Assembly (NCBI RefSeq): GCF_003116585.1
Contig: NZ_QEHM01000003.1
Span: 792,916-856,915 of the forward strand
Length of the DNA: 64,000 bases
Origin: Albibacillus kandeliae
GTDB lineage: Bacteria; Pseudomonadota; Alphaproteobacteria; Rhodobacterales; Rhodobacteraceae
Reading direction: 5' to 3'
Positions within the stretch are counted from its first letter, which is position 1, and every line of letters starts with the position of its first letter. This document shows, piece after piece, positions 1 through 8,428 of the stretch. The position numbers and the translations under genes are program-made. The notes under the pieces were generated by a model. It searched no databases, was not told the origin of the DNA, and saw only the letters and a list, made by a program, of their open reading frames with translations.

Positions 1-1
1 G

Positions 2-406
2 GTCCCGCAGGAACTGTCGACCTACGTGGTCAGCCAGGGTTTCAGCCCGCTGACGGTATTGTCGATGATCCTCGTCTTCTACCTGATCTTCGGCTGCCTC
101 ATGGACAGCCTGTCGATGATCCTGCTGACCATCCCGATCTTCTTCCCGGTGGTCTCGGTTCTCGATTTCGGCATGTCGGCCGAGCACATGGCGATCTGGT
201 TCGGCATTCTCGTGCTGATCGTCGTCGAGGTCGGCCTGATCACGCCTCCGGTCGGGATGAACCTGTTCATCATCAACTCGATGGACCCGAAAACCCCGAT
301 CGTGCGCACCTACAAGGCAGTCATGTTCTTCGTGGGGGCGGACATCGTTCGCGTAATCCTTCTGGTGGCGTTCCCCGCCATCACGCTCTTCCTGCTGCCG
401 GGCTGA
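2..406 (+). CDS. TRAP transporter large permease, C-terminal part (cut by window edge)
   Basis: The reading frame is open from the first bases, so this is the 3' end of a gene that begins upstream. The visible 134 residues are strongly hydrophobic and carry the DctM signature GLITPPVGMNLF near the C-terminus, just as the complete DctM at 29.8-31.1 kb does. DctM proteins form the 12-helix inner-membrane channel of TRAP transporters, which import carboxylates using an ion gradient and a periplasmic binding protein. The substrate cannot be read from the fragment. The downstream hydroxycinnamate and benzoate genes make an aromatic acid plausible, which is inference only. Confidence 0.9.
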   Translation, partial: VPQELSTYVVSQGFSPLTVLSMILVFYLIFGCLMDSLSMILLTIPIFFPVVSVLDFGMSAEHMAIWFGILVLIVVEVGLITPPVGMNLFIINSMDPKTPIVRTYKAVMFFVGADIVRVILLVAFPAITLFLLPG

Positions 407-436
407 CAAGGCCCGGCAGGCCCCCACAAGGGGCGA

Positions 437-450
437 AGTTCGTTTGAACT
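437..450. promoter_or_regulatory. Candidate MarR operator upstream of the crotonase-marR-fcs operon
   Basis: AGTTC-GTTT-GAACT is a perfect 5-4-5 inverted repeat about 40 bases before the crotonase ATG, followed by a looser GTTA...TAAC repeat at 451-465. MarR proteins bind short inverted repeats near their own promoters, and the marR gene is the second gene downstream. Assignment rests on position and symmetry only. Confidence 0.3.
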
Positions 451-490
451 GTTACCATCTATAACCATTATTTTCGCCGAGGAGGCAGAG

Positions 491-1258
491 ATGACGGGTA
501 AATATACCAAGATCGAGGTCGACGGCCGCATTGCCACCGTCACCATGAACCGCCCGGAAAAGCGCAACGCCATGTCCGATGGCCTGCTGGCCGAGCTGGA
601 TGCGTTCTTTTCCAGTCCCCCCGAGGGCGTGCGCTGCGTCGTGCTGACCGGGACCGGCGGCCACTATTGTTCTGGCCTCGACCTCAGCGAGCACGTGGCG
701 CGCGATGCCGAGCAGACCATGCGCCATTCGCGCAACTGGCATCAGGTCATGGACCGGATCCAGTACGGCGGTCTGCCCATCGTCTCGGCCATGACCGGCG
801 CGGTGATCGGCGGCGGTCTGGAGCTTGCGACGTCGACCCACGTCCGTATTGCCGAACCGTCCTGCATCTTCCAACTGCCCGAGGGCCGTCGCGGCATCTT
901 CGTGGGCGGCGGTGCGACAGTGCGCGTAGGCCGTATCCTCGGAGCGGACCGGATGATCGAGATGATGCTGACCGGTCGCAAATACGGCGCCGAAGAGGGC
1001 CGCCAACTGGGTCTTGCGCATTACTCGGTGGGTGAGGGAGAAGCGCTGCCGCTGGCCTACGACCTCGCGCGCAAGATCGCCGACAACGCGTCGCTCTCGA
1101 ACTACGTGATGATTCAGGGCATCGCCCGGATCGAGGACATGGCAAAGGCGGACGGCTTCTTTGCCGAAAGCCTCTGCGCTGCACTTGCCCAGACCAGCCC
1201 GGACGCGGTTGAAGGGCTGGCGGCCTTCCTCGAAAAACGGGCGCCTCAGTTCAGGTAG
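491..1258 (+). CDS. Enoyl-CoA hydratase/isomerase (crotonase) family protein of a hydroxycinnamate operon
   Basis: A 255-residue single-domain crotonase. It starts with the usual IATVTMNRPEKRNAM segment, has an oxyanion-hole stretch GHYCSGLDL and a GAVIGGGLELA motif, and keeps an acidic residue at the catalytic position (LPEGRRG). An AGGAGG ribosome site (about 479-484) precedes the ATG. It is followed after 5 bases by marR and then by a feruloyl-CoA synthase, the same partner set as ferulate or p-coumarate side-chain operons. It could hydrate and cleave feruloyl- or coumaroyl-CoA, or do only the hydration step of a beta-oxidative route. It is not an obvious close match to the classical hydroxycinnamoyl-CoA hydratase-lyase, so the exact reaction is open. 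Confidence 0.8.
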   Translation: MTGKYTKIEVDGRIATVTMNRPEKRNAMSDGLLAELDAFFSSPPEGVRCVVLTGTGGHYCSGLDLSEHVARDAEQTMRHSRNWHQVMDRIQYGGLPIVSAMTGAVIGGGLELATSTHVRIAEPSCIFQLPEGRRGIFVGGGATVRVGRILGADRMIEMMLTGRKYGAEEGRQLGLAHYSVGEGEALPLAYDLARKIADNASLSNYVMIQGIARIEDMAKADGFFAESLCAALAQTSPDAVEGLAAFLEKRAPQFR

Positions 1259-1263
1259 CCATC

Positions 1264-1755
1264 ATGTCAGGGAGGACGACACGAGGGAGGGGAGTGCCGC
1301 TCGCGTCGGAGAGGGACGCATCGCTGCGCGAATTCGCCGGGTACACGATGAAACGGGCGTTTCACGTGATTCAGAGCGATGTGAACCGGGTGCTGGAACC
1401 GCTTGGCCTGCGCATGGTCAGCTTTTCGGCCCTGGTGGTGATTGCCGACAACCCCGGTCTGCGCCAGTCCGAGCTGGCGGAGACCCTGATGATCGAGCGG
1501 CCCAACCTCGTTCTGGTGCTGGATACGCTGGAGCGGATGGGGCTGATCACCCGCAATGTCGCGCCGGAAGACCGGCGTGCGCTGGCCATCGAACCGACCG
1601 CCGAAGGGCGACGGTTGTGCGAGGCCGCGAAGGAGGAGGTGCGCCGCCACGACCGGCGCATGACCCAAGGACTTGATGAATGCGAGAGGGCCGACCTGAT
1701 CGCGGCGTTGCGCCGGATCGAGTCTGCTACGGCCAGGGAGGAAAACGATGGCTGA
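1264..1755 (+). CDS. MarR-family transcriptional regulator (CouR/FerR-like by context)
   Basis: A 163-residue winged-helix protein. The central part (about residues 55-110) has the MarR pattern: LRQSELAETLMIERPNLVLVLDTLERMGLITR, then the DRRALAIEPTAEG wing. It lies between the crotonase and the feruloyl-CoA synthase and overlaps the latter by 8 bases, so all three are probably co-transcribed. MarR regulators in such operons (CouR, FerR) repress until the hydroxycinnamoyl-CoA thioester binds. That ligand is inferred from neighbours. A start at the ATG (MKRAF, 1348) would also give a full domain. Confidence 0.82.
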   Translation: MSGRTTRGRGVPLASERDASLREFAGYTMKRAFHVIQSDVNRVLEPLGLRMVSFSALVVIADNPGLRQSELAETLMIERPNLVLVLDTLERMGLITRNVAPEDRRALAIEPTAEGRRLCEAAKEEVRRHDRRMTQGLDECERADLIAALRRIESATAREENDG

Positions 1756-3565
1756 CGTAGAGAGAAACCGACCGAACTACCGAGCCCACAGCGTGATCCG
1801 CGAGGACCGCCCCGATGGCGCGATCCTTCTGCGCTCGGGCTACGAGATGTCCGAGGTCGCCGATACCTCGGGCGACTGGCTGAACCGCTGGTCCGGCGAA
1901 CGTCCCGAGACCGTGTTCCTGGCCGAGCGCAGTGGCGCGGGCTGGCGCGAGGTGACCTATTCCGCGGCGCTGCAACAGGTCCGCGCGATTGCCAGCGCCC
2001 TGCTGGACCGTGGCCTGACCAGGGATACGCCGATCCTGATCATCTCGGGCAACGGGGTGGATCACGGGCTGCTGTCACTGGCGGCGCACTACGTCGGCAT
2101 CCCGACGGTGCCGGTGGCGGAACAGTATTCGCTGATCCCCGGGGCCGAGAGCCATCTGAAGTACGTGATCGGCCTGACCCGTCCCGGGATGGTCTATGCC
2201 GTCGACGGAGAGAAGTTCGGGCGCGCTCTTGCCCTCGAAGAACTCGCGGGGCTCGACAAGGTGGTCAGCACCAACGTCCAGCCCGGCGAGACCCCCTTTG
2301 CCGACCTGCTGCGTGGCGGCAGTGCCGATGTCGATGCGGCGGCGGCGCAGGTCGGACCGGACAGCATGGTCAAGATCCTCATGACGTCCGGATCGACCTC
2401 GAACCCCAAGGGGGTGATCACCACACACCGCATGATGTGCGCCAACCAGGCGCAATTGCTGGACGCCCTGCCGTTCCTGCAAGATCGCGCGCCGCGCATC
2501 GTGGACTGGCTGCCGTGGAACCACGTCTTCGGCGGCTCGCACAACTTCAACATGATGCTCGCCAGCGGCGGCAGCCTTTACATCGACGGCGGCAAACCGG
2601 CGAAGGGCCTGATCCAGCAGAGCATCGAGAACCTGTCGATGGTCAGCGGGACACTCGCCTTCAACGTGCCGGTCGGCTTCGCCATGCTGCGCGACGCCAT
2701 GAAGAAGGACGCGGGGCTGCGTCGGAGCTACTTCGAGGACCTCGACATGCTGTTCTATGCGGGGGCGTCGCTGCCGCAGGACGTCTGGCGCGATCTGGAG
2801 GAGATGGCGACGGAGGTGCGAGGTCACGTGCCGCTGATGAACTCGTCCTGGGGCTTGACCGAAACGGCGCCGGCCACCCTGATCCAGCATGAGCCGACCG
2901 ATCGCTCGGGCATCGTGGGCGTGCCGATGACGGGCGTCACGGTCAAACTGGTGCCGACCGACGACGAGCGTTTCGAGGTGCGGGTCAAGGGGCCGAACAT
3001 CATGTCGGCCTACTTCGAGGCCCCCGACAAGACTGCCGACGCCTTTGACGAAGACGGGTACTTCTGCACCGGTGACGCGATGGCCTTTGTCGATCCGGCG
3101 GACATGGACAAGGGCCTGCGGTTCGACGGGCGCATCGCCGAGGACTTCAAGCTGCTGACCGGAATCTGGGTGCGCGCAGCCGGATTGCGGCTCGAGGCGC
3201 TCGGGCGGCTGACACCCTGGGCCGCGGACGTGGTGGTGGTGGGTGAAGGCCACAACGAGGTGGGTCTGCTGATCGTGCCCAGTGCCGATGCGCTGGCGGC
3301 GGGCGGCTACACCGAGGGCAATGGCCGCTACACCGGCGGGGAAATGGCGAAGGAGATCGGCGAACGCCTGCGCGATATGGCCAAGACGGCCGCCGGGTCG
3401 TCGAACCGGATCACCCGGGCGCTGATCATGTCCGAGCCACCCTCGATGGCCGAAGGCGAGATCACCGCCAAGGGGAACCTGAATTTCCGCAAGATCCAGC
3501 AGCGGCGCAAAGACCTTGTCGAGGCGCTCTATGATGACAAGGATGAGGCGGTGATCCGGATCTGA
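1748..3565 (+). CDS. fcs: Feruloyl-CoA synthase (hydroxycinnamate-CoA ligase)
   Basis: A 605-residue ANL-superfamily adenylating enzyme. It has the AMP-binding loop TSGSTSNPKGVITTH, a WGLTETAPA motif, the FDGRIAEDFKL hinge and the C-terminal catalytic lysine segment ITAKGNLNFRK. The N-terminal layout (YEMSEVADTSGDWLNRW...) and the length, longer than benzoate-CoA ligases, fit feruloyl-CoA synthases. It would activate ferulate, p-coumarate or caffeate with ATP and CoA for the crotonase encoded two genes upstream. The start overlaps the marR stop by 8 bases, suggesting translational coupling. Vanillin dehydrogenase and vanillate demethylase are not in the window. Confidence 0.85.
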   Translation: MADVERNRPNYRAHSVIREDRPDGAILLRSGYEMSEVADTSGDWLNRWSGERPETVFLAERSGAGWREVTYSAALQQVRAIASALLDRGLTRDTPILIISGNGVDHGLLSLAAHYVGIPTVPVAEQYSLIPGAESHLKYVIGLTRPGMVYAVDGEKFGRALALEELAGLDKVVSTNVQPGETPFADLLRGGSADVDAAAAQVGPDSMVKILMTSGSTSNPKGVITTHRMMCANQAQLLDALPFLQDRAPRIVDWLPWNHVFGGSHNFNMMLASGGSLYIDGGKPAKGLIQQSIENLSMVSGTLAFNVPVGFAMLRDAMKKDAGLRRSYFEDLDMLFYAGASLPQDVWRDLEEMATEVRGHVPLMNSSWGLTETAPATLIQHEPTDRSGIVGVPMTGVTVKLVPTDDERFEVRVKGPNIMSAYFEAPDKTADAFDEDGYFCTGDAMAFVDPADMDKGLRFDGRIAEDFKLLTGIWVRAAGLRLEALGRLTPWAADVVVVGEGHNEVGLLIVPSADALAAGGYTEGNGRYTGGEMAKEIGERLRDMAKTAAGSSNRITRALIMSEPPSMAEGEITAKGNLNFRKIQQRRKDLVEALYDDKDEAVIRI

Positions 3566-3586
3566 GCTGAAATCGACCGAAGTCAG

Positions 3587-3641
3587 TATGCAGTATATTG
3601 CCAAATGTAGGCATTATGTTGCATAAGGTCGGCAGAATGCA
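3587..3641. promoter_or_regulatory. Candidate BoxR operators upstream of benzoate-CoA ligase
   Basis: In the 147-base gap before the ligase, TGCA at 3589 is followed exactly 10 bp later by TGCC, and GGCA at 3610 by TGCA at 3620. A further TGCA lies at 3638. The same TGCA-N6-TGCA spacing recurs before boxC and boxR. TGCA cores are the known contact of the related regulator BzdR. The actual promoter elements could not be placed with confidence. Confidence 0.45.
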
Positions 3642-3712
3642 CTCTACCGCGGCGCTTGAGTCGGAGGAGCCAAAGGCTCGGCGTCCGCGGTCCGAACCGG
3701 GGAGGGTTTCGT

Positions 3713-5254
3713 ATGGCACATTCTGGCAATGCCGCTGCCTATTTCATCGACAGACATCTGGAGGAAGGGCGTGGGTCCAAGACCGCCTTCCGTGAGGCGG
3801 ACGGCGAGCAGCGCAGCCTGACCTACGCCGAACTGGCCGACCAGACCGCGCGCTTTGGCGGGGCCCTGCTCGCGCATGGCGTCCGGCGAGAAGAGCGCGT
3901 GGCGATGATCGTGCGGGACCAGCTGGAGTTCCCGGTGGTTTTCTGGGGCGCGATCAAGGCCGGCGCCATCCCGGTGCCGCTGAACACCCTGCTGTCCGCC
4001 TCGATCTACGAGGACATCCTGAAAGACAGCCGTGCCTCGATCCTGGTGGTGTCCGAACAGCTTTGGGACGTCGTCAAACCGGCCGTCGAGGGGAACACCT
4101 TCCTGCGCGCGGTCGTTGTTATTGGCACCACGCCGGATGGCACGGAAAGCTATACGGATTTCGTCAAGGGGGCCGAGCAGGTCGAAGCCTGCGAGGCGAA
4201 CGAGGACGAAATGGCCTTCTGGCTCTACTCTTCGGGTTCCACCGGCACGCCCAAGGGGGTGCGCCACGTCCACTCCTCGCTCAAGGCCACGGCGGATACT
4301 TTCGGCGCGCAGGTCCTTGGTATCAAGGAAGACGACACCGTCTTTTCCGTCGCCAAGATGTTCTTTGCCTACGGGCTTGGCAACGCCATGTCCTTCCCGC
4401 TGGCCGTGGGTGCCAGCACGGTGATCTTCGGCGGGCGGCCGACCCCGGACGCGGTCTTCGAGATCATGGCGCGTGAGCGCCCGACGATTTTCTGCGGGGT
4501 GCCGACCCTCTACGCCGCGCTGGTGGCGGCGCAGGAAAAGGCGGGCGGTGCGCCCGACCATTGCATCCGGCTCTGTACCTCGGCGGGCGAGGCCCTGCCG
4601 CGCGAAGTGGGCGAGCGCTGGGAGCGGCTTTGGAAAGCGCAGATCGTCGATGGCGTCGGCTCGACCGAAATGCTGCACATCTTCCTGTCGAACGCGCCGG
4701 GCGACATCGTCTATGGCACCTCGGGCAAGGCCGTGCCCGGTTACGAGGTGCGTCTGGTCGACGAGCATGACGAGGACGTGGGCGTTGGCGACGTCGGTGA
4801 GCTGCTGGTGCGCGGCCCCTCGGCGGCGGATGGCTACTGGAACCGGCGGCACAAGTCCCGCTCCACCTTCGAAGGGCACTGGACCCGGACCGGTGACAAG
4901 TACGAACTGACCGCGGAGGGGCGCTACGTCTACTGCGGCCGAACCGACGACATGTTCAAGGTGTCGGGGATCTGGGTGTCGCCCTTCGAGGTCGAGCAGG
5001 CGCTGGTCGAACACCCTGCCGTTCTCGAAGCCGCGGTGGTGCCCTGGGCCGACGACAAGGGTCTGGAGAAACCCAAGGCCTACGTGGTGTTGAAAGAGGG
5101 CAACGCCTGCGAAGCGGCTGGCGATCTCAAGGAATTCGTCAAGGAGAAGATCGGCATGTGGAAATACCCGCGCTGGGTCGATTTCGTGGATGAACTGCCC
5201 AAGACGGCTACCGGGAAGATCCAGCGCTTCAAGCTGCGCGAGGGCGCGCAATGA
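3713..5254 (+). CDS. bclA: Benzoate-CoA ligase
   Basis: A 513-residue ANL-superfamily ligase, the usual length for BclA. It has the AMP-binding loop SSGSTGTPKGVRH, YCGRTDDMFKVSGIWVSPFEVE at the hinge and the catalytic lysine motif PKTATGKIQRFK. ATG 3713 (MAHSGNAAAYFIDRH) was chosen because GGAGG sits 7 bases upstream at 3701-3705 and the alignment with benzoate-CoA ligases begins there; the longer in-frame extension looks untranslated. The enzyme makes benzoyl-CoA from benzoate, ATP and CoA, the entry step of the box pathway encoded downstream. The stop overlaps the next start (ATGA), so hydrolase and ligase are coupled. Confidence 0.92.
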   Translation: MAHSGNAAAYFIDRHLEEGRGSKTAFREADGEQRSLTYAELADQTARFGGALLAHGVRREERVAMIVRDQLEFPVVFWGAIKAGAIPVPLNTLLSASIYEDILKDSRASILVVSEQLWDVVKPAVEGNTFLRAVVVIGTTPDGTESYTDFVKGAEQVEACEANEDEMAFWLYSSGSTGTPKGVRHVHSSLKATADTFGAQVLGIKEDDTVFSVAKMFFAYGLGNAMSFPLAVGASTVIFGGRPTPDAVFEIMARERPTIFCGVPTLYAALVAAQEKAGGAPDHCIRLCTSAGEALPREVGERWERLWKAQIVDGVGSTEMLHIFLSNAPGDIVYGTSGKAVPGYEVRLVDEHDEDVGVGDVGELLVRGPSAADGYWNRRHKSRSTFEGHWTRTGDKYELTAEGRYVYCGRTDDMFKVSGIWVSPFEVEQALVEHPAVLEAAVVPWADDKGLEKPKAYVVLKEGNACEAAGDLKEFVKEKIGMWKYPRWVDFVDELPKTATGKIQRFKLREGAQ

Positions 5255-6075
5255 CGCTGGACTGGTCTGAAACCCCGGAAACGCCGTTGATCATCGACGG
5301 CAAGCGGCTCGAATACTACGCGCTGGGCCCTGCGCCTGCTGAGGCGCCGACCATCGTCATGCTGCACGAGGGGCTGGGTTGTGCCGCGCTCTGGCGCGAC
5401 TTCCCCAAGAAGGTGGCCGAGGCGACCGGCATGGGGGTCTTCGTCTACTCCCGCCTCGGCTATGGCCAGTCGGATGCCGCAGAGCTGCCCAAGCCGCTGG
5501 ACTTCATGACCTACGAGGCAGTGAACGTGCTGCCGCAGGTGCTGGACGCCATCGGCTTCCAGCGCGGCATCCTCTTCGGTCACAGTGACGGGGCAACCAT
5601 CGCCGCGATCCACGCGGGCAGTGTCGAGGATTTCCGGGTGCGCGGCCTGATCGTGATGGCACCGCATTTCTTCACCGAGCCGGGCGGCCTCGCGTCGATT
5701 GCCGAGGCCAAGGTCGCATTCGATTCCGGTGACCTGAAGCAGAAGATGGCGCGCTATCACCGCGATCCCGAAGTGGCGTTCCGGGGATGGAACGATGTCT
5801 GGCTGCACCCTGATTTCGTGAAATGGAACGTGGCCGAAGTAATCGACTACTTCCGCATTCCGACGCTGGCGATCCAGGGCCGCGATGACCAGTACGGCAC
5901 GCTGGCGCAGGTCGAGGTGATCGAGGAGCGGGCCTATTCGCCCGTGGACCTCGTGGTGATCGACGACTGCAAGCACGCGCCTCACCTCGAGCAACCCGAG
6001 GCGGTCTTGCGCGAGGTTGCCGAATTCGCAGCGCGGTTGGAGCGCATCGAGGCGGCGGTTGTTGAAACGGCCTGA
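5251..6075 (+). CDS. Alpha/beta-fold hydrolase of the box cluster
   Basis: A 274-residue alpha/beta hydrolase with a GHSDG nucleophile elbow (serine about residue 112), an upstream HEGLGCAALWRDFP oxyanion region, and a late aspartate and histidine (GRDDQYG; CKHAPHLEQPE). It starts on the ATGA that ends the ligase gene. Hydrolases of this kind often accompany aerobic benzoyl-CoA clusters. The substrate is not established; a ring-cleavage lactone or a CoA ester that stalls the pathway are possibilities. The fold is certain and the specific role is not. Confidence 0.82.
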   Translation: MTLDWSETPETPLIIDGKRLEYYALGPAPAEAPTIVMLHEGLGCAALWRDFPKKVAEATGMGVFVYSRLGYGQSDAAELPKPLDFMTYEAVNVLPQVLDAIGFQRGILFGHSDGATIAAIHAGSVEDFRVRGLIVMAPHFFTEPGGLASIAEAKVAFDSGDLKQKMARYHRDPEVAFRGWNDVWLHPDFVKWNVAEVIDYFRIPTLAIQGRDDQYGTLAQVEVIEERAYSPVDLVVIDDCKHAPHLEQPEAVLREVAEFAARLERIEAAVVETA

Positions 6076-6517
6076 CGACATACCTCTCCCGCCCTACGCC
6101 TACGTGCCGGGGCGGGACGCGCGCCATGCAGAGAGCGCCTTCGACGCCTTCCACAACTCGGTTCAGCCCGGCATGTCCGTGGCGCAGTTGAGCGAGACGC
6201 TCGCATGGCGGGCAGGCTGGTACTACATCGAGCGCGGTTACCACTGGGAGGCGCACGAGGTGCTCGAGCCGGTGTGGATGAACCTGCCGCCGCACTCGGC
6301 CGAACAGCAGTTCGTGCAAGGCGTGATCCAGGCCGCGAACGCGGCGCTCAAGCTGCGGATGGACCGGCCAAAGGCCACGCGGCGCCTGTGCGACATCGCC
6401 GAGGACCACCTCGCCGCCTGCGACGGAATGACGGAAGTGATGAGCCTGCCGCTGGCCGCTGTCCGTGACTTGGTGGCGGCGTTGCGGGAAAGAGCGATTC
6501 TGGCCACCGCGCAGTGA
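6062..6517 (+). CDS. DUF309 family protein
   Basis: About 151 residues with the DUF309 hallmark RGYHWEAHEVLEPVWMNLPP and QFVQGVIQAANAALK, a helical family of unknown biochemical role. No ATG fits: the conserved-looking N-terminus (LKRPDDIPLPPYAYVPG) is preceded by two consecutive TTG codons at 6059 and 6062, so a TTG start overlapping the hydrolase end by 14 bases is the best choice. The open frame extends further upstream (to 6017), but that stretch overlaps the hydrolase. It is probably the last gene of the ligase operon. Its presence inside a benzoate cluster is worth noting, because the family is not a known part of the pathway. Confidence 0.75.
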   Translation: MKRPDDIPLPPYAYVPGRDARHAESAFDAFHNSVQPGMSVAQLSETLAWRAGWYYIERGYHWEAHEVLEPVWMNLPPHSAEQQFVQGVIQAANAALKLRMDRPKATRRLCDIAEDHLAACDGMTEVMSLPLAAVRDLVAALRERAILATAQ

Positions 6518-6525
6518 AGGTGAGA

Positions 6526-6545
6526 TGTGCAATATAGTGCATAAT
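6526..6545. promoter_or_regulatory. Candidate BoxR operator, distal site before boxC
   Basis: TGCA at 6528 and at 6538 are exactly one helical turn apart (TGTGCAATATAGTGCATAA). The site begins 8 bases after the DUF309 stop and forms an inverted pair with the site at 6604-6622. Confidence 0.5.
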
Positions 6546-6603
6546 TTGGTCAGCCGATATTTGCCCACACACACCTAACTAGCTGATAATGCGAAATACT
6601 TAA

Positions 6604-6622
6604 TTTGCACTATTATGCACAT
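6604..6622. promoter_or_regulatory. Candidate BoxR operator, proximal site before boxC
   Basis: TTTGCACTATTATGCACAT holds TGCA at 6606 and 6616, again 10 bp apart. It is nearly the reverse complement of the distal site. The two sites are 78 bp apart, so a multimeric regulator could bridge them. Another single TGCA lies at 6657. Confidence 0.5.
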
Positions 6623-6689
6623 CCGGGGTTTACCTCGGTCACGTGACGCACTAAAATGCAACCAACTTAGATCTCAAGGGGAGAGTGAG

Positions 6690-8351
6690 ATGTCCAAGGT
6701 CATCGATTTCCAGACCGACCCTTCCAGGTACCGTCATTGGCGCGTCGAGTATGATGGCGACGTCGCAAACCTGTTCATGGATGTGGACGAGAATGGCGGG
6801 CTGTTCGACGGCTACCAGCTCAAGCTGAACTCCTACGACCTCGGTGTCGACATCGAGCTGGCCGATGTGGTCCAGCGGATGCGCTTCGAGCACCCGGAAG
6901 TGAAGGTCGTAGTCATGCAATCCGGCAAGGACAAGGTGTTCTGCGCAGGCGCGAACATCCGCATGCTGGGTGGCGCGAGCCACGCTCACAAGGTGAACTT
7001 CTGCAAGTTCACCAACGAGACGCGCAACACCTTCGAGGCCGCCGAGGCAGACTCGGGCCAGAAGTACATCGCGGCCGTGAAAGGTGCATGCGCTGGCGGC
7101 GGCTACGAACTGGCGCTCGCCTGCAACTACATCATGCTGACCAACGACAGCAGCTCCTCCGTAGCGCTGCCCGAGGTTCCGCTGCTGGCGGTTCTGCCCG
7201 GCACCGGCGGCCTGACCCGCGTGACCGACAAGCGCAAGGTGCGCCGCGACCGTGCTGACGTCTTCTGCTCGATCGAGGAAGGCATCCGGGGCGAGCGCGC
7301 CAAGGAATGGCGTCTGGTCGACGAGGTTGTCGCGAACTCCAAGTTCGATGACACCGTCAAGGAGCGCGCCAGGGAATTCGCGGGGGCCTCGTCCAAGGCG
7401 GATGGCCTGACGGGTATCGAGCTGAAGCCGCTGAACCGCAAGATCGGCGAAGATGGCTCAGTCACCTACACGCTGGTCGAGGTCACCGTGGACCGGGACA
7501 GCGGCAAAGCGACGATCCTGGTCAAGGGCCCCGAGGGTGCCGCGCCGGCCGATGCCGCCGCGCTGCAGGCCGAGGGCTGCGAGACCTACATGCTGCGCCT
7601 CGCACGTGAGCTGGACGATGCAATCCTGCACCTGCGTCTCAACGAGCGCGAAATCGGCCTCGTGGTGTTCACCACGCAGGGCGACGCCGAGCTGGTCCAG
7701 GCACATGAGAAGCTGCTGCTCGACAATGCTGACAACTGGCTGTCGAACGAGATCCTCAAGTACTGGAAGCGCGTGCTCAAGCGCGTCGACCTGACCTCGC
7801 GCAGCATGGTTGCGCTGGTCGAGCACGGGTCGTGCTACACCGGCATGCTGGCAGAGATCCTCTGGGCCGTCGACCGCACCTACATGATGCTGGACGAGTT
7901 CGAGGGCGACAACCGGCCGATGGCGGCGATCACCCTGACCGACAGCAACTTCGGCACCTACCCGATGAGCAACGACCTGACCCGCCTCGAAACCCGTTTC
8001 CTGGGCGAGCCGGAAGCCGTTGCCGCGCTGAAGGACAAGATCGGTGAAGCGATCGAGGCTGACGAGGCCGACGAGCTGGGTCTCGTGACCTACATCCTCG
8101 ACGACATCGACTGGGAAGACGAGGTTCGGATCTTCATGGAAGAGCGCGCAAGCTTCTCGCCGGACGCGATGACCGGGATGGAAGCCAACCTTCGCTTTGC
8201 CGGGCCCGAGACGATGGAAACCCGCATCTTCGGTCGCCTGACCGCATGGCAGAACTGGATTTTCCAGCGTCCGAACGCGGTGGGCAAGGATGGCGCACTG
8301 CAGCGCTACGGCACCGGCCAGCGCGGCGAATACAACATGGAACGCGTGTAA
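6690..8351 (+). CDS. boxC: Benzoyl-CoA-dihydrodiol lyase / 2,3-epoxybenzoyl-CoA dihydrolase BoxC
   Basis: A 553-residue crotonase-superfamily protein, the length typical of BoxC and about twice a normal crotonase. The N-terminal half has VFCAGANIRMLGG and KGACAGGGYELALACNYIML; the second half is a diverged crotonase-like domain. BoxC hydrolytically opens the ring of 2,3-epoxybenzoyl-CoA, giving 3,4-dehydroadipyl-CoA semialdehyde and formate. ATG 6690 is preferred because a purine-rich ribosome site (AAGGGGAGAG) precedes it and homology starts at MSKVIDFQTDP; the upstream extension covers the operator region. It is the first gene of the boxC-boxB-orf58-boxA-thioesterase unit. Confidence 0.95.
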   Translation: MSKVIDFQTDPSRYRHWRVEYDGDVANLFMDVDENGGLFDGYQLKLNSYDLGVDIELADVVQRMRFEHPEVKVVVMQSGKDKVFCAGANIRMLGGASHAHKVNFCKFTNETRNTFEAAEADSGQKYIAAVKGACAGGGYELALACNYIMLTNDSSSSVALPEVPLLAVLPGTGGLTRVTDKRKVRRDRADVFCSIEEGIRGERAKEWRLVDEVVANSKFDDTVKERAREFAGASSKADGLTGIELKPLNRKIGEDGSVTYTLVEVTVDRDSGKATILVKGPEGAAPADAAALQAEGCETYMLRLARELDDAILHLRLNEREIGLVVFTTQGDAELVQAHEKLLLDNADNWLSNEILKYWKRVLKRVDLTSRSMVALVEHGSCYTGMLAEILWAVDRTYMMLDEFEGDNRPMAAITLTDSNFGTYPMSNDLTRLETRFLGEPEAVAALKDKIGEAIEADEADELGLVTYILDDIDWEDEVRIFMEERASFSPDAMTGMEANLRFAGPETMETRIFGRLTAWQNWIFQRPNAVGKDGALQRYGTGQRGEYNMERV

Positions 8352-8358
8352 CGGACTG

Positions 8359-8410
8359 CGGCAAGGCTCGACGGAGCCTTGCCGGAAATCTTTGAAGATT
8401 TTTGGCTCCG
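8359..8410 (+). promoter_or_regulatory. Competing hairpins in the boxC-boxB spacer
   Basis: An 11-bp perfect stem, CGGCAAGGCTC (8359-8369) with GAGCCTTGCCG (8374-8384), is followed by a 7-bp stem, AAATCTT (8386-8392) with AAGATTT (8395-8401). Alternatively CGGAGCC (8372-8378) can pair with GGCTCCG (8404-8410), which breaks the first stem and ends next to the boxB ribosome site. There is no long T run, so RNA processing, 3'-end stabilisation or translational control is more likely than simple termination. Confidence 0.55.
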
Positions 8411-8428
8411 GAAGGAGAGGAGGATACG

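Noticed and set aside
2075-5251. Long antisense frames (509 and 535 codons) opposite feruloyl-CoA synthase and benzoate-CoA ligase
   Set aside because: His/Arg/Gly-rich low-information translations without motifs, mirroring real genes with full catalytic signatures.
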